Source of the DNA: Pantoea septica
GTDB taxonomy: Bacteria; Pseudomonadota; Gammaproteobacteria; Enterobacterales; Enterobacteriaceae
Direction of reading: 5' to 3'
DNA length: 64,000 bases
NCBI RefSeq assembly: GCF_002095575.1
Contig: NZ_MLJJ01000005.1
Coordinates: 1 to 64,000 of the forward strand
Shown here: positions 9,378-19,516 of the stretch, in pieces
Numbering within the stretch: position 1 is the first letter of the stretch
Layout: each line of letters begins with the position of its first letter
Position numbers and translations under genes: made by a program
Notes under the pieces: generated by a model
The model's input: only the letters and a program-made list of their open reading frames with translations
What the model was told of the DNA's origin: nothing
Databases searched by the model: none

Positions 9378-10642
9378 GCCTGCTCTCCTTGTTTCTGCTT
9401 CAGTTTCAGGTGCGGACGCTTCATCGGCAGCAGCCCCTGCGGACGCCAGATCATCATCAGCACCATCAGGCCGCCGAGCACCAGCATGCTGTATTCGTTC
9501 AGATCGCGCATCAGCTCGCGCGACACCACCAGCAGAATAGCGGCGAGGATCACGGCGAACTGCGAGCCCATGCCGCCCAGCACCACAATCGCCAGCACGA
9601 AGGCGGATTCGACGAAGGTAAAGGACTCCGGGCTGACAAAGCCCTGGCGCGCGGCGAACAGCGTGCCGGCGAAGCCGGCGAAAGCGGCGCTGATGGTAAA
9701 GGCGGTCAGCTTGATGCGCGTCGGGCTCAGGCCGAGCGAGCGACAGGCGATCTCATCTTCGCGCAGCGCTTCCCAGGCGCGGCCCAGCGGCATACGCAGC
9801 AGGCGGTTAATCACGAACAGCGTCAGCGCCACCAGCAGCAGCGCCACCAGATAGAGGAAAATCACGCGGTCGCTGGGATCATATTTCAGGCCGAAGAACT
9901 CGTGGAAGGTGCTCCAGCCGCCTTCAGAGACTTTGCGGCCGAACTCCAGGCCGAACAGCGAAGGCTTGGGGATCTGCGCGATGCCGTTGGGGCCGCCGGT
10001 CAGCGCGGTGTTATTCAGCAGCAGAATGCGCACGATCTCGCCGAAGCCGAGCGTGACGATCGCCAGATAGTCGCCGCGCAGACGCAGCACCGGAAAGCCG
10101 AGCAGCAGCCCGAACAGCGCCGAGACGATGCCCGCCAGCGGCAGACACTCCCAGAAGCCGAGACCGAAATAGTGATTCAGCAGCGCGAAGGTGTAGGCGC
10201 CGATAGCGTAGAAGCCGCCGTAGCCGAGCACCAGCAGACCTGAGAGGCCGACCACCACGTTGAGTCCGAGGCCGAGCATCACGTAGATCAGCGTCAGCGT
10301 GGCGATATCCACCGCGCCGCGCGAAACGAAAAAGGGCCAGGCGACCGCCACGACGATCAGCGCCAGCATAAACAGCTTCTGCTTAGGCGTAGAGCCGTCT
10401 ATGCCGGGCAGCACCAGCGCCGGACCGGAAATCTTTTTCAGGCCGCGCTGCCAGAACGGGCGCAGCAGCTGATAGAGAAAGACCACGCCGCAGCCGACGA
10501 AAATCCAGTTCCAGCGCACGTCGCCGGCGCTCTGCACCACCAGCTGCGTGCCGTCGAGGCCAAGCCGCATCCCCATAAAGAAGCTGGCCAGCACCAGCAG
10601 CATCACGGAGGAGAGCAGCGCATTGATAAAGGAGGATTTCAT
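9374..10642 (-). CDS. livM: Branched-chain amino acid ABC transporter permease LivM
   Basis: Inner-membrane permease of the Liv importer, 422 residues, close to the 425 of E. coli. The LivM-type N-terminal membrane segment (about residues 8-27) precedes the permease core, which holds [11 protein letters not shown] and [16 protein letters not shown]. The start ATG at 10642 overlaps the livH stop (ATGA), and the 3' end overlaps livG. Confidence 0.95.
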   Translation of the reverse strand: MKSSFINALLSSVMLLVLASFFMGMRLGLDGTQLVVQSAGDVRWNWIFVGCGVVFLYQLLRPFWQRGLKKISGPALVLPGIDGSTPKQKLFMLALIVVAVAWPFFVSRGAVDIATLTLIYVMLGLGLNVVVGLSGLLVLGYGGFYAIGAYTFALLNHYFGLGFWECLPLAGIVSALFGLLLGFPVLRLRGDYLAIVTLGFGEIVRILLLNNTALTGGPNGIAQIPKPSLFGLEFGRKVSEGGWSTFHEFFGLKYDPSDRVIFLYLVALLLVALTLFVINRLLRMPLGRAWEALREDEIACRSLGLSPTRIKLTAFTISAAFAGFAGTLFAARQGFVSPESFTFVESAFVLAIVVLGGMGSQFAVILAAILLVVSRELMRDLNEYSMLVLGGLMVLMMIWRPQGLLPMKRPHLKLKQKQGEQA

Positions 10643-11565
10643 ACTTTTTCAACCTCCGGGCGACCCAGGATGCCGGTCGGCATCACCAGCAGCACCACGA
10701 TCAGCAGCGCAAAAGAGACCACGTCTTTATATTCGGTGCTGAGATAGGCCGAGGTCAGCGCTTCGGCGATGCCGAGCACCAGGCCACCAATCATCGCGCC
10801 CGGAATGCTGCCGATGCCGCCCAGCACCGCAGCGGTAAAGGCTTTCATGCCGGCCATAAAGCCGATAAAGGGGTTAATCGAGCCGTAGAACTGGCCGAGC
10901 AGCACGCCCGCCACCGCCGCCATCGCCGCGCCGATCACGAAGGTCAGCGAAATCACGCGGTCGGTATTGATGCCGAGCAGGCTCGCCATTTTCAAATCTT
11001 CGGCGCAGGCGCGGCAGGCGCGGCCCATGCGCGAATAGCGGATAAACAGCGTCAGCGCCAGCATCGCCAGGAAGGTCACCAGCCAGATCACGATCTGCAT
11101 GGTGGAGACGGTGGCGGCGAAGCCGTTGCTCTGGCCCAGCGTCCACTGGCCAGTAATCAGGCTCGGCAGCGCGAGGTCGCGCGAGCCCTGCGTCAGGCTG
11201 ACGTAGTTTTGCAGGAAGATCGACATGCCGATGGCGGAGATCAGCGCGATCAGGCGCTTCGACGATCGCACCGGCTTATAGGCGACGCGCTCGATGCTCC
11301 AGCCGTAGGCGCTGGAGATCAGGATCGCCATCACGAAGCCGGCGGCGATCATCAGCCAGCCGGTGTCGATGCCCATCATCATCAGGGCGGCGATCACGAT
11401 AAAGGAGACATAGCTGCCGATCATATAGACCTCGCCGTGGGCGAAGTTGATCATGCCGATAATGCCGTAAACCATGGTGTAACCGATGGCGATCAGCGCG
11501 TAGGTGCTGCCGAGGGTGACCCCGTTAAGCATCTGCTGTGTGAAATAAAGAAACTGCTCGGACAT
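10639..11565 (-). CDS. livH: Branched-chain amino acid ABC transporter permease LivH
   Basis: Partner permease of LivM. The start was set at 11565 ([15 protein letters not shown]), giving 308 residues, exactly the E. coli length. The upstream frame to 11637 only extends into the spacer after the binding-protein gene. Strongly conserved segments are [22 protein letters not shown] and [13 protein letters not shown]. It is coupled to livM by ATGA. Confidence 0.95.
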   Translation of the reverse strand: MSEQFLYFTQQMLNGVTLGSTYALIAIGYTMVYGIIGMINFAHGEVYMIGSYVSFIVIAALMMMGIDTGWLMIAAGFVMAILISSAYGWSIERVAYKPVRSSKRLIALISAIGMSIFLQNYVSLTQGSRDLALPSLITGQWTLGQSNGFAATVSTMQIVIWLVTFLAMLALTLFIRYSRMGRACRACAEDLKMASLLGINTDRVISLTFVIGAAMAAVAGVLLGQFYGSINPFIGFMAGMKAFTAAVLGGIGSIPGAMIGGLVLGIAEALTSAYLSTEYKDVVSFALLIVVLLVMPTGILGRPEVEKV

Positions 11566-11636
11566 AGTGAAGACCTGCATGAGAACGGGAAAATCCCCTG
11601 CCGACGCGGCAAGGGATTGGTCTGCCGATGGAACCA

Positions 11637-12764
11637 TTACTTAACTGCGGTTGAAGAACCGTCTTTGTGCCATTTGAATACGCCGAACTCGAAGCCTTTC
11701 AGATCGCCTTTCTGGTCCCAGCTCAGGTTGCCCATCACTGTCGGTACCGGCTCCCCGCCCTTCAGGTTTTTCGCAATCTCTTCCGGCTCGTCGCTCTTGC
11801 TGCGCTCGATGCCGGCCGCCAGCGACTGGATCGCCGCATAGGTGGTCCAGACGAACGGACCCGTCGGATCTTTGCGGTTCTGCGCGCTGTTGGTCTTGAT
11901 GGCGTCGACGATCGCCTTGTTCTCCGGCAGCTGGTCATAGCGCTTCGGCAGCGTCACATAGATGCCTTCCGAGGCGTCGCCCGCGATGTTGGAGAGCGAG
12001 GCGTTGCCCACGCCTTCCGGACCCATAAAGCCGGCGTTCAGGCCAGCCGCTTTCGCCTGGCGCAGAATCTGACCCATTTCCGGGTAGTAGCCGCCGTAGT
12101 AGACGAAGTCGACGTTCTCTTTTTTCAGGCGCGCGATCAGCGTGGAGAAGTCTTTATCGCCCGCAGTGATGCCTTCAAACAGCACCACGTTGCCGCCTTT
12201 CGCCTTCAGGGTTTTCTGCACCGACTCCGCCAGGCCCTGGCCGTACTGCTGCTTGTCATGCACGACGGCGATACGTTTAGGCTTGATCTGATCGAGAATA
12301 TAGCTTGCGGCGGTCGGGCCCTGATCGGAGTCCAGGCCAGTGGTGCGCATAATGGTTTCGTAACCGCGCGCGGTCAGCTCCGGCGCGGTGGCCGCCGGGG
12401 TAATCATCAGCACGCCTTCGTCGTTATAGATGTCGGACGCAGGCTGAGTAGAAGAGGAGCAAAGATGACCGATAACGTACTTGATGCCGTCGTTGACGAC
12501 CTTGTTCGCCACCGCCACGGCCTGTTTCGGGTCGCAGGCGTCGTCATACTCTACGCCTACCAGTTTATTGCCGTTTACGCCGCCTTTGGCGTTGATATCC
12601 TTAATCGCCTGCGCGGCGCCGGTGAACTGCATATCGCCATACTGCGCGACAGGGCCGGTTACGGCGCCGACGATGGCGATTTTGATGTCGGCAGCCAGGG
12701 CGGCGTGGCTCATCGCCAGCGCAACGCAACCCGCCAGTAATGCGCGGCCTTTACTCATTTTCAT
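11637..12764 (-). CDS. livK: Leucine/branched-chain amino acid-binding periplasmic protein
   Basis: Periplasmic binding protein for the Liv importer. It has 375 residues, with a signal peptide ending near residue 24 (SHAALA) and a mature start [14 protein letters not shown]. The [13 protein letters not shown] segment and the two Cys residues of the LivJ/K family are present. The gene holds the livK position ahead of livH, but as recalled it mixes LivK-like ([14 protein letters not shown]) and LivJ-like ([16 protein letters not shown]) stretches. No second copy lies between panM and rpoH, where E. coli has livJ. A ribosome site (GGGGAAG) supports the first ATG over the one two codons in. Confidence 0.93.
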   Translation of the reverse strand: MKMSKGRALLAGCVALAMSHAALAADIKIAIVGAVTGPVAQYGDMQFTGAAQAIKDINAKGGVNGNKLVGVEYDDACDPKQAVAVANKVVNDGIKYVIGHLCSSSTQPASDIYNDEGVLMITPAATAPELTARGYETIMRTTGLDSDQGPTAASYILDQIKPKRIAVVHDKQQYGQGLAESVQKTLKAKGGNVVLFEGITAGDKDFSTLIARLKKENVDFVYYGGYYPEMGQILRQAKAAGLNAGFMGPEGVGNASLSNIAGDASEGIYVTLPKRYDQLPENKAIVDAIKTNSAQNRKDPTGPFVWTTYAAIQSLAAGIERSKSDEPEEIAKNLKGGEPVPTVMGNLSWDQKGDLKGFEFGVFKWHKDGSSTAVK

Positions 12765-13164
12765 GCGGACTTCCCCATCTTGTTGTGTCTGTGATTTGTG
12801 GTTTGCTGTTGCTACCGGATAAAGCCGAAAAATGATGTTAATGAATGATTTAGCGTGCTTTTCCGGTATTTTTTGGTAATAAGGCTTTATTTTTCAGGTT
12901 ATTAAACAGGAAGTTTCTTCTGTAAATCAACTGACACATTGGGAAATAGCCGGCTGAAACAGCATAATCATCTGGTTGTTATGCAGGCACTTCCGCCATT
13001 TCTCCAGCGCGTTATGCTGGCTTTTGCGTCTGTTATTGTTCTTTATCTCCTCTATCCTGGCATCCAGACCATCTTTTGACCTGTTTTCAACTTAAAAAAG
13101 TGACGGCGCTCTGACTGTCTAAATTCGCTACACTATGCCCTTTCGACTAGTACAGGTGTTTGTT
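12765..13164. promoter_or_regulatory. Divergent livK/panM control region
   Basis: About 400 bp without a gene. On the minus strand TTGATT (12925-12930) and TTTAAT (12901-12906), 18 bp apart, make a plausible promoter for livKHMGF. On the plus strand TACACT (13129-13134) is a plausible -10 for panM. The AT-rich stretch 12830-12930 is where Lrp control would be expected by analogy with E. coli, but I cannot point to a defined Lrp site. No livJ gene or remnant is visible. Confidence 0.5.
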
Positions 13165-13551
13165 ATGAAACTCACTATTCTGCGCCTGACCACGCTGAGC
13201 GCGCAGGACCGCATCGACCTTGCGAAAATCTGGCCGGATGAGGATATTGCCGCGCTGGAAAGCAGCCTGAACGAAAACGTTCGCCTTTACGCCGCGCGTT
13301 TCAATGCGCGGCTGCTGGGAGCGTTAAAGCTGGCGATTGCGGGGACGCAGGGAAACATTTCGCAGCTGGAAGTGCGCGAGGTGACGCGACGTCGCGGCGT
13401 AGGGCGTTATCTGCTGGAAGAGACCCTGGCACAGAACGGATCGGTCTCAGGCTGGTGGGTGGCGGACGACGGCAGCGCGAATCAGGGCGAACGCGCGGCG
13501 TTTATGCAGGCCTGCGGCTTTCGCGCGCAGGCGGATGGCTGGGTTAAATAG
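13165..13551 (+). CDS. panM: PanD maturation factor (GNAT family)
   Basis: Acetyl-CoA-binding GNAT protein that triggers self-cleavage of aspartate decarboxylase PanD, needed for beta-alanine and so for coenzyme A. I start it at 13165 (MKLTILRLTTLSAQDRIDL), giving 128 residues against 127 in E. coli. An upstream ATG at 13135 abuts the likely -10 sequence. The GNAT acetyl-CoA motif reads VREVTRRRGVGRYLLEE near 77-93. It is convergent with rpoH across a bidirectional terminator. Confidence 0.92.
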   Translation: MKLTILRLTTLSAQDRIDLAKIWPDEDIAALESSLNENVRLYAARFNARLLGALKLAIAGTQGNISQLEVREVTRRRGVGRYLLEETLAQNGSVSGWWVADDGSANQGERAAFMQACGFRAQADGWVK

Positions 13552-13557
13552 CGGGCA

Positions 13558-13590
13558 AAAAAAAAGGGCGACTTCGCGTCGCCCGTTTTT
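13558..13590. terminator. Bidirectional terminator between panM and rpoH
   Basis: GGGCGAC (13566-13572) pairs with GTCGCCC (13578-13584) around TTCGC. An A-run precedes it and GTTTTT follows, so it can serve both convergent genes. Confidence 0.85.
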
Positions 13591-13599
13591 ACTGTTCCG

Positions 13600-14457
13600 T
13601 TATGCTTCAATCGCCATGCGCAGTTTTTTCATGGCGTTTTTTTCCAGCTGCCGTACGCGTTCGGCCGATACGCCGTAGCGATCCGCCAGTTCCTGCAGCG
13701 TGGTTTTGTTATCTTCGTCCAGCCAGCGGGCGCGGATAATGTGCTGGCTACGCTCGTCAAGGCCCAGCATCGCATCGCTCAGCTTGTCCGCCGCGTGCGA
13801 TTCCCAGTTGTCCTCTTCGATGCCGTCGGCGAAATCCGACGTTTTATCCTGCAGATAAAGCACCGGCGCCATCGCTTTGCCTTCGCCGCTCTCATCGTCG
13901 GCGGACATATCGAAGGTCATATCTTGCGCGGCCATACGCGATTCCATTTCACGCACGTCTTTGCTGCTTACGCCTAGTTCACGCGCCACCATCTCGACTT
14001 CGTCCTGATTGAACCAGCCCAGACGCTGCTTGGTTTTACGCAGGTTAAAGAACAGCTTGCGCTGCGCTTTCGTGGTAGCGACCTTCACGATACGCCAGTT
14101 GCGCAGCACGTATTCGTGAATCTCGGCTTTAATCCAGTGCACGGCGAAAGAGACCAGACGCACGCCCACTTCAGGATTAAAGCGACGCACCGCCTTCATC
14201 AGGCCGATGTTCCCTTCCTGAATCAGGTCCGCCTGAGGCAGGCCGTAACCGGAGTAATTACGAGCGATATGAACTACAAAGCGCAGGTGAGACAGGATCA
14301 GCGTCTTAGCCGCATCCAGATCGCCCTGGTAATGCAGCCGTTCAGCCAGCGCTTTTTCCTCTTCTGCCGACAGCATCGGCCAGACGTTGGCGGCCCGAAC
14401 GTAAGATTCCAGGTTGCCAAGAGGAGCAATAGCTAAAGTTTGCATTTCTTTGGTCAT
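13600..14457 (-). CDS. rpoH: RNA polymerase heat-shock sigma factor Sigma32
   Basis: Directs RNA polymerase to heat-shock promoters. The 285 residues compare with 284 in E. coli. Region 2 includes [17 protein letters not shown] (77-93) and the -10-contacting [14 protein letters not shown]. The RpoH box QRKLFFNLR is at 132-140. A region 4 helix-turn-helix ([20 protein letters not shown]) lies near the C-terminus. In E. coli the start of this mRNA folds as an RNA thermometer; the 5' coding sequence here looks conserved, but I did not fold it. It lies downstream of ftsYEX with its own promoters. Confidence 0.97.
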   Translation of the reverse strand: MTKEMQTLAIAPLGNLESYVRAANVWPMLSAEEEKALAERLHYQGDLDAAKTLILSHLRFVVHIARNYSGYGLPQADLIQEGNIGLMKAVRRFNPEVGVRLVSFAVHWIKAEIHEYVLRNWRIVKVATTKAQRKLFFNLRKTKQRLGWFNQDEVEMVARELGVSSKDVREMESRMAAQDMTFDMSADDESGEGKAMAPVLYLQDKTSDFADGIEEDNWESHAADKLSDAMLGLDERSQHIIRARWLDEDNKTTLQELADRYGVSAERVRQLEKNAMKKLRMAIEA

Positions 14458-14556
14458 TCAAACCCTCACAATGGTTATTAAATCGCTGCGTCTTCCCTTT
14501 GAGCAGACGTTACCTTAAGTCAACGCCGGGGAAAATCCGAAAGCAATCTGTGCTAC

Positions 14557-14591
14557 TTAGAGTAGCTAAGTTATCCACAAGTTCAATTATA
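14557..14591 (-). promoter_or_regulatory. rpoH promoters: SigmaE-type P3 and overlapping TATAAT
   Basis: On the minus strand GAACTT (14579-14584) is followed after 17 bp by TCTAA (14557-14561), the layout of SigmaE promoters. The surrounding TTGAACTTGTGGATAA matches E. coli rpoH P3 as recalled. A perfect TATAAT (14586-14591) just upstream could be a Sigma70 -10. Envelope stress would thus feed into heat-shock sigma synthesis, as in E. coli. Confidence 0.75.
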
Positions 14592-14674
14592 GCAGTGAAT
14601 ATTTTACACACAGATGACGAGGCGGGAAGAGAGGAGAGGTTCCTCTGCGCCCGGATCGTCGGCAGCAGAGGACC

Positions 14675-14683
14675 ATTATACCA
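14675..14683 (-). promoter_or_regulatory. Extended -10 promoter upstream of rpoH
   Basis: On the minus strand TGGTATAAT forms an extended -10 (TG-N-TATAAT) within the ftsX-rpoH gap. No good -35 is seen, which extended -10 promoters tolerate. A 7-bp inverted repeat CCTCTGC/GCAGAGG follows in the presumed leader. Confidence 0.55.
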
Positions 14684-14701
14684 AAAAAACGTTGCAGGCG
14701 G

Positions 14702-15685
14702 TTACTGGGGCGTAAAACGACGTAAATGTTGCACTGTCGCCAGCCAGGCGGCGATCCAGCCTATGATCGCGGCGATCAGCAGCAGCAGCAGCCCTTCATC
14801 CCACGAGAAGCCTTCCAGCGAGAAAGTGGTGCCGAAGACCTGCGCTACATGCGCCACCACCGACTGCAGACGCAGTACCAGCACCTCGGAGAGGATCAGG
14901 GACAGCACCGCGCCGCTTAAGCCGAGCAGCGCTCCGCCGTAAAGGAACGGGCGCAGAATAAAGCCGTCGGTGGCGCCGATCAGCTTCTGCACGTTGATGG
15001 TATCGCGCCGCGCGAAGATGCTGAGCCGTACGCTGTTGCCGATCACCAGGAACACCGCGACAATCATCAGAATGCCGATCATCGACGCGACCTGGCCCAC
15101 CAGCCCGGTCAGCGCCGCAAGGCGGGCGAACCAGCTGTCGTCCATGCGCACTTCGTCGACGCCCTGCACTTTCGCGACGCTGTCGCGCAGGTTCTGCATG
15201 GTGTCGGAATTCTGGAAGTTAAGCTTCGGCGTGATGATCGCCACCGCCGGCAGCGGATTCTGCTCCAGCATATCCATCGCGCCGCCAAAGCCCGACCAGT
15301 TGCGGAACTCGTTCAGCGCCTCTTCTCGCGTCAGGTAGTTAACGTTATCGACACCGTCGACCTGCTTGAGCTGCGCCACCACATTTTCCGCGGCGGTATC
15401 GTCCAGCGTTTTCGACAGATAAACCGTCAGCTGCGGCGCGGGATACCACTGCGTCGCGGCCTGGCTGACGTTTTTCCACACCATGTAGCAGACGCTGGGC
15501 AGCGTCAGCGAAATGGCGATCACCATCACCGTCAGCAGCGTCGCCAGCGGCTGGCGATACATATCCGACAGGGTGCCGCGCCACGCGTAGCGCCACTGTT
15601 CCTGCCAGCCGCCCTTCAGCGCTTTGCTTTTAGACGGCGCTTTCGCTTTTGGCGCAGCGGGGCGCTTGTTGCGTTTATTGACCAT
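14702..15685 (-). CDS. ftsX: Cell division protein FtsX
   Basis: Inner-membrane partner of FtsE; the complex activates peptidoglycan hydrolases at the division site through EnvC-type proteins. I chose ATG 15685 ([10 protein letters not shown]), 327 residues, because a GGAGG ribosome site lies 7 nt upstream. The ATG at 15697 would place that site inside the gene. The protein has a basic N-terminal tail, a first membrane helix near residues 50-70, a large periplasmic loop and three C-terminal helices. The segment [18 protein letters not shown] is strongly conserved. The E. coli protein (352) has a longer N-terminal tail. It overlaps ftsE by 11 nt. Confidence 0.93.
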   Translation of the reverse strand: MVNKRNKRPAAPKAKAPSKSKALKGGWQEQWRYAWRGTLSDMYRQPLATLLTVMVIAISLTLPSVCYMVWKNVSQAATQWYPAPQLTVYLSKTLDDTAAENVVAQLKQVDGVDNVNYLTREEALNEFRNWSGFGGAMDMLEQNPLPAVAIITPKLNFQNSDTMQNLRDSVAKVQGVDEVRMDDSWFARLAALTGLVGQVASMIGILMIVAVFLVIGNSVRLSIFARRDTINVQKLIGATDGFILRPFLYGGALLGLSGAVLSLILSEVLVLRLQSVVAHVAQVFGTTFSLEGFSWDEGLLLLLIAAIIGWIAAWLATVQHLRRFTPQ

Positions 15686-16343
15686 CGTGGCCTCCATGCA
15701 GGCGTCCCTGATTGAGCGTCATGACGCGATAGCGTCGCCGCGCGATCAGCCCGCTGTCGTGCGTCGCCATGAGTACGGTGACGCCCACGCGGTTGAACTC
15801 TTCGAACAGACGCAGAATATCTTCCGACAGCGCGTCGTCCAGGTTGCCGGTCGGTTCGTCCGCCAGCAGCACGGCGGGCTTGTTCACCACGGCGCGCGCA
15901 ATGCCCACGCGCTGCTGCTCGCCGCCGGAGAGCTGAATCGGAAAGCTTTTCGCTTTATCAAGCAGACCGACTTTATCCAGCGCCGCTGATACGCGGCGGC
16001 GGATATCTTCGCCGCTGGCGCCGGAGATGATCAGCGGGATCGCCACGTTGTCGTAGACCGAACGATCCATCAGCAGATGGTGATCCTGAAAGATCATGCC
16101 GATCTGGCGACGCAGAAACGGCACCTCGCTGTGGCGCAGCCGCGAAATATCGTGACCGCTGAACCAGATATGGCCCGCGCTCGGACGCTCAATGCCACAA
16201 ATCAGCTTCAGCAGGGTACTCTTACCGGCGCCGGAATGGCCGGTCAGGAACGTCATTTCGCCCGGCCGCAGATGGAAATCTACGCCCTGCAGCGCCTGGC
16301 GCCCGCCGAGATATGCCTTACTGACCTCTTCAAAGCGAATCAT
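15675..16343 (-). CDS. ftsE: Cell division ATP-binding protein FtsE
   Basis: ABC-type ATPase of FtsEX, 222 residues as in E. coli. Walker A is GHSGAGKST near 35-43, the signature is [14 protein letters not shown], Walker B is [12 protein letters not shown] and the H-loop is MATHDSGLI. It lies 5 nt after ftsY and overlaps ftsX, in the conserved ftsYEX operon. Confidence 0.96.
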   Translation of the reverse strand: MIRFEEVSKAYLGGRQALQGVDFHLRPGEMTFLTGHSGAGKSTLLKLICGIERPSAGHIWFSGHDISRLRHSEVPFLRRQIGMIFQDHHLLMDRSVYDNVAIPLIISGASGEDIRRRVSAALDKVGLLDKAKSFPIQLSGGEQQRVGIARAVVNKPAVLLADEPTGNLDDALSEDILRLFEEFNRVGVTVLMATHDSGLIARRRYRVMTLNQGRLHGGHDGQ

Positions 16344-16348
16344 CCCAA

Positions 16349-17833
16349 TTAGTCCTCTCGGGCAAACAGTGCCTCAATAAAATCCTCGGCCTTGAAGGGC
16401 CGCAAATCTTCTATGCCTTCCCCGACGCCGATATAGCGAATCGGGATGCCGAACTGATCGGCCACCGAGAAGATCACGCCGCCTTTCGCCGTGCCGTCCA
16501 GCTTGGTCAGGGTAATACCGGTCAGGCCGACCGCTTCATGGAAAAGCTTCGCCTGGCTGATGGCGTTCTGGCCGGTGCTGGCGTCGAGCGTGAGCATCAC
16601 TTCGTGCGGCGCCTCCTCGTCCAGCTTTTTCATCACGCGGGTGATTTTCTTCAGCTCTTCCATCAGATGGGATTTGTTCTGCAGACGACCGGCCGTATCG
16701 GCGATCAGCACGTCGACACCGCGCGCTTTCGCCGCCTGAATGGCGTCGAAGATCACTGAGGCGGAATCCGCGCCGGTATGCTGCGCCACGACCGGAATAT
16801 GATTACGTTCGCCCCACACCTGCAGCTGCTCCACGGCCGCCGCGCGGAAGGTATCGCCCGCCGCCAGCATCACCGATTTGCCCTGCGCCTGATACTGGCG
16901 CGCCAGCTTGCCGATGGTGGTGGTTTTACCAACGCCGTTGACGCCGACCATCAGGATCACGAACGGCCCTTTGCCGCTGACGTCGAGCGGCGCGTCTACG
17001 TTCGCCAGAATGCCCGCCATCTCCGCTTTCAGCAGGCCGTAGAGCGCTTCCGCGTCGCGCAGCTGTTTGCGGTTCGCCTGCTGCGTCAGGTTAGTGATAA
17101 TGCGGCGCGTGGTCTCGACGCCGACGTCGGCGATCAGCAGCTGCTCTTCCAGCTCTTCAAACAGGTCATCGTCGATTTTTTTACCGCGGAACAGGCTGAT
17201 AAAGCCGGAGCCAAGGTTCTGGCGCGTTTTGACCAGGCTGCGCTTCAGGCGCGCGAAGAATCCCTCTTTGGTGGGGCGTTCCTGCTCCTGGGAAATAATG
17301 GGCGCGGCGGCGAGCGGCAGATCGCTGACCGTATCCTGCGCGTCGCTCTCAACGGCGATCGCTTCCGCTTCCGCGGCGATCTCTTCCGACGCTTCGTCCT
17401 GCGGCGCTTCCGCCAGCGCCAGCGCGGCCAGCTCTTCGTCATCCAGCGGCTGCTCTTCCTCCGGCAGCGTTTCCGGCAATATCTCGTCTGCGACAGGCGT
17501 CGGCGCCAGCTCCGGCTCTTCTTCCGGAACGATCTCCTCCAGCGGCGCGATAATTTCCGCATCCTGCGCTTTCTGGACGATCGCTTCCGCTTCCGGCTCT
17601 GCGGTAACGCGCTCTTCTGCGGCAACATGCTCTTCCGCGGCCTGCGCCGGCGCTGCGCGCTGCGCCTCGGCGACCTGTTCGGTCAGCTCGACGGTATGCG
17701 CCGCTTCGGTTTCCGCCTGCGCTAGCGCAGCATCATCTGGCTGCTGTTCAGGCGTTTCAGCAGGCTGTTGTGTCTCTTCTTCTTTGCCAAATCCCAGCCA
17801 GGAAAAAAAGCCACGTTTTTTCTCTTTTGCCAT
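16349..17833 (-). CDS. ftsY: Signal recognition particle receptor FtsY
   Basis: SRP receptor GTPase that delivers ribosomes making membrane proteins to the translocon. It has 494 residues, close to E. coli (497). The N-terminal A domain (about 17-190) is acidic, Glu/Ala-rich and low in complexity. The NG domain follows with G1 GVNGVGKTTT at 297-306, DTFRAAAVEQL, G3 DTAGRL and G4 TKLDG. A membrane-binding helix is expected at the A-N junction (FFARLKRSL, about 192-200). It is the first gene of ftsYEX and divergent from rsmD. Confidence 0.96.
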   Translation of the reverse strand: MAKEKKRGFFSWLGFGKEEETQQPAETPEQQPDDAALAQAETEAAHTVELTEQVAEAQRAAPAQAAEEHVAAEERVTAEPEAEAIVQKAQDAEIIAPLEEIVPEEEPELAPTPVADEILPETLPEEEQPLDDEELAALALAEAPQDEASEEIAAEAEAIAVESDAQDTVSDLPLAAAPIISQEQERPTKEGFFARLKRSLVKTRQNLGSGFISLFRGKKIDDDLFEELEEQLLIADVGVETTRRIITNLTQQANRKQLRDAEALYGLLKAEMAGILANVDAPLDVSGKGPFVILMVGVNGVGKTTTIGKLARQYQAQGKSVMLAAGDTFRAAAVEQLQVWGERNHIPVVAQHTGADSASVIFDAIQAAKARGVDVLIADTAGRLQNKSHLMEELKKITRVMKKLDEEAPHEVMLTLDASTGQNAISQAKLFHEAVGLTGITLTKLDGTAKGGVIFSVADQFGIPIRYIGVGEGIEDLRPFKAEDFIEALFARED

Positions 17834-18068
17834 TGTGTGACGACACTCCTCGATGGCTTAATCCCGGTCGCTCGCTGTTCCCAGGGGATAAAAATTAGCT
17901 CTGGTTTTTACCGCCGAAAGGGCGAAAAACGGCAGAATTATGTATGACTTCAGCAACTCACTAGTCTAACACTTTCCAGCCAGCGCACCACAGCACCCTT
18001 TTTTACCGTTTCTTCTCATCCGTTCGCCCGTTAAACTACGCAACAAATTATGACGAGTTGTGAGCAAG

Positions 18069-18668
18069 ATGAGTAAAACCCCTCGTGGCACAGGCGGTGC
18101 CGGACAAATCCGCATCATCGGCGGCCAGTGGCGCGGACGCAAACTGCCGGTGCCCGACAGCGCCGGACTGCGTCCCACCACCGATCGCGTTCGTGAAACC
18201 CTGTTTAACTGGCTGGCGCCGGTGCTGCAGCAGGCGCGCTGCCTTGACTGCTTCGCCGGCAGCGGCGCGCTCGGCCTGGAGGCGCTGTCGCGCTTCGCCG
18301 GTTCGGTGACGCTGCTGGAGCTGGAACGTCCGGTGGCGCAGCAGCTGGAGAAGAATTTACACACCCTGCGCGCCAGCGACGCGCAGGTGATCAACGTCAA
18401 CACCCTCAACTGGCTGGCCGCTTCCGGCGAGCCATACGACGTGGTGTTCGTCGACCCGCCATTCCGCAAAGGGCTGCTGGAGCAAACGCTTCAGCTGCTG
18501 GAGCAGAATGGCTGGCTGGCAAACGAGGCGATGATTTATGTAGAGAGCGAAGTCGAGCACGGCGCGCCGCCGGTGCCTGCTAGCTGGGCGCTGCATCGCG
18601 AGAAGATCGCCGGACAAGTGGCGTATCGTTTATATCACCGACAACAAGAGACATCCGATGTTGCTTAA
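18069..18668 (+). CDS. rsmD: 16S rRNA (guanine966-N2)-methyltransferase
   Basis: S-adenosylmethionine-dependent enzyme methylating G966 of 16S rRNA. From the ATG at 18069 it has 199 residues (E. coli 198). A GTG at 18060 would add three residues; neither start has a strong ribosome site. Motif I is CLDCFAGSGALGLEAL, motif IV is VFVDPPF, and the N-terminal IRIIGGQWRGRKL segment is diagnostic. The stop overlaps the yhhL start by 11 nt. Confidence 0.95.
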   Translation: MSKTPRGTGGAGQIRIIGGQWRGRKLPVPDSAGLRPTTDRVRETLFNWLAPVLQQARCLDCFAGSGALGLEALSRFAGSVTLLELERPVAQQLEKNLHTLRASDAQVINVNTLNWLAASGEPYDVVFVDPPFRKGLLEQTLQLLEQNGWLANEAMIYVESEVEHGAPPVPASWALHREKIAGQVAYRLYHRQQETSDVA

Positions 18669-18930
18669 TTTAGGCCGCCTGTTAATGCTGTGCGTCTGGG
18701 CTTTTTTACTTTTTAACCTGGTCGATCCCTACCCTAAACCGCTGCGCTATTTTATCCACGTCGCGCTGTTCTTTATGATCCTGATGCACGGGCTGCAGCT
18801 GACGCTGCTGCGCGCCACCCAGCCGAAGGACGCGCCGCCGATCGATCGCTGGACGCAAACCAAAATCTTTCTGTTCGGCGTGTTTGAACTGCTGGCGTGG
18901 CAGAAGGCCAATTTTCCGAAGAAGAAGTAG
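18658..18930 (+). CDS. yhhL: YhhL family (DUF1145) membrane protein
   Basis: A 90-residue protein of unknown function, found after rsmD as in E. coli (89 residues there). Two hydrophobic segments (about 5-22 and 31-52) predict a small inner-membrane protein with a basic C-terminal tail. It starts inside the end of rsmD, so coupled translation is likely. Confidence 0.88.
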   Translation: MLLNLGRLLMLCVWAFLLFNLVDPYPKPLRYFIHVALFFMILMHGLQLTLLRATQPKDAPPIDRWTQTKIFLFGVFELLAWQKANFPKKK

Positions 18931-18951
18931 AACAGCTCACATCCTCTACAG

Positions 18952-18975
18952 GCGGGTAAGGTTCCTCTTACCCGC
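18952..18975. terminator. Hairpin between yhhL and yhhM
   Basis: GCGGGTAAG (18952-18960) pairs perfectly with CTTACCCGC (18967-18975) around a 6-nt loop. There is no T-run on either side, so its terminator role between these convergent genes is uncertain. Confidence 0.45.
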
Positions 18976-19001
18976 GCCGGGCACGTTATCGAATCCGCTT
19001 T

Positions 19002-19358
19002 TTACTGCGCCGGCGTAAAGCTGATGAAGCGCGATCCCTGCATCTTCAGCTCGCCCTTCGCGCCGGTATCCATCTGGTTGTAGTCACGCTCGCCCACAAT
19101 CGCTTTAATATCGCTGGCGCCGTTCAGGGGATGGAACCAGGCTTCGTAGCGCATCTCCTCCCCCGCGATGACTTCGCGCTGGCGCGAACGCCGATTGGGC
19201 GACGGATATTCCCGCTTGGTCTTGACCTTCACCATCAGCGTGCGCACCGGCGAGGCGTCGTTCACCGCCGCCTCGCGCCGCTGCTTGATAAACTGGCGGG
19301 TCGCCAGCACGGCGATAACGGCCAGTACGATAAAAAAGAGTAGCGGTGGTTTGCTCAT
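19002..19358 (-). CDS. yhhM: YhhM family (DUF2500) protein
   Basis: A 118-residue protein of unknown function. It has one N-terminal membrane anchor (about residues 5-19) and a small, probably beta-rich soluble domain (about 37-118, starting SPVRTLMVKVKTKREY). Length and position match E. coli YhhM (119). It is divergent from yhhN. Confidence 0.87.
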   Translation of the reverse strand: MSKPPLLFFIVLAVIAVLATRQFIKQRREAAVNDASPVRTLMVKVKTKREYPSPNRRSRQREVIAGEEMRYEAWFHPLNGASDIKAIVGERDYNQMDTGAKGELKMQGSRFISFTPAQ

Positions 19359-19516
19359 GGTTTTTTCTCGTCTCGTTAAGCTCTGGAAAGCAATGCGGGT
19401 GAAGCATACAACCAGAGTTGCCTGATTGTCACATTGCGAGGCCGTAACCTAAACTGAGATCGACTTATTGGGAATTTTCACCATCTGATGGACAGGTTGT
19501 CCTTAAGGGAGCAGCA

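Noticed and set aside
9389..10243. 284-codon plus-strand frame over livM
   Set aside because: His/Gln/Arg-rich antisense shadow of a conserved permease.
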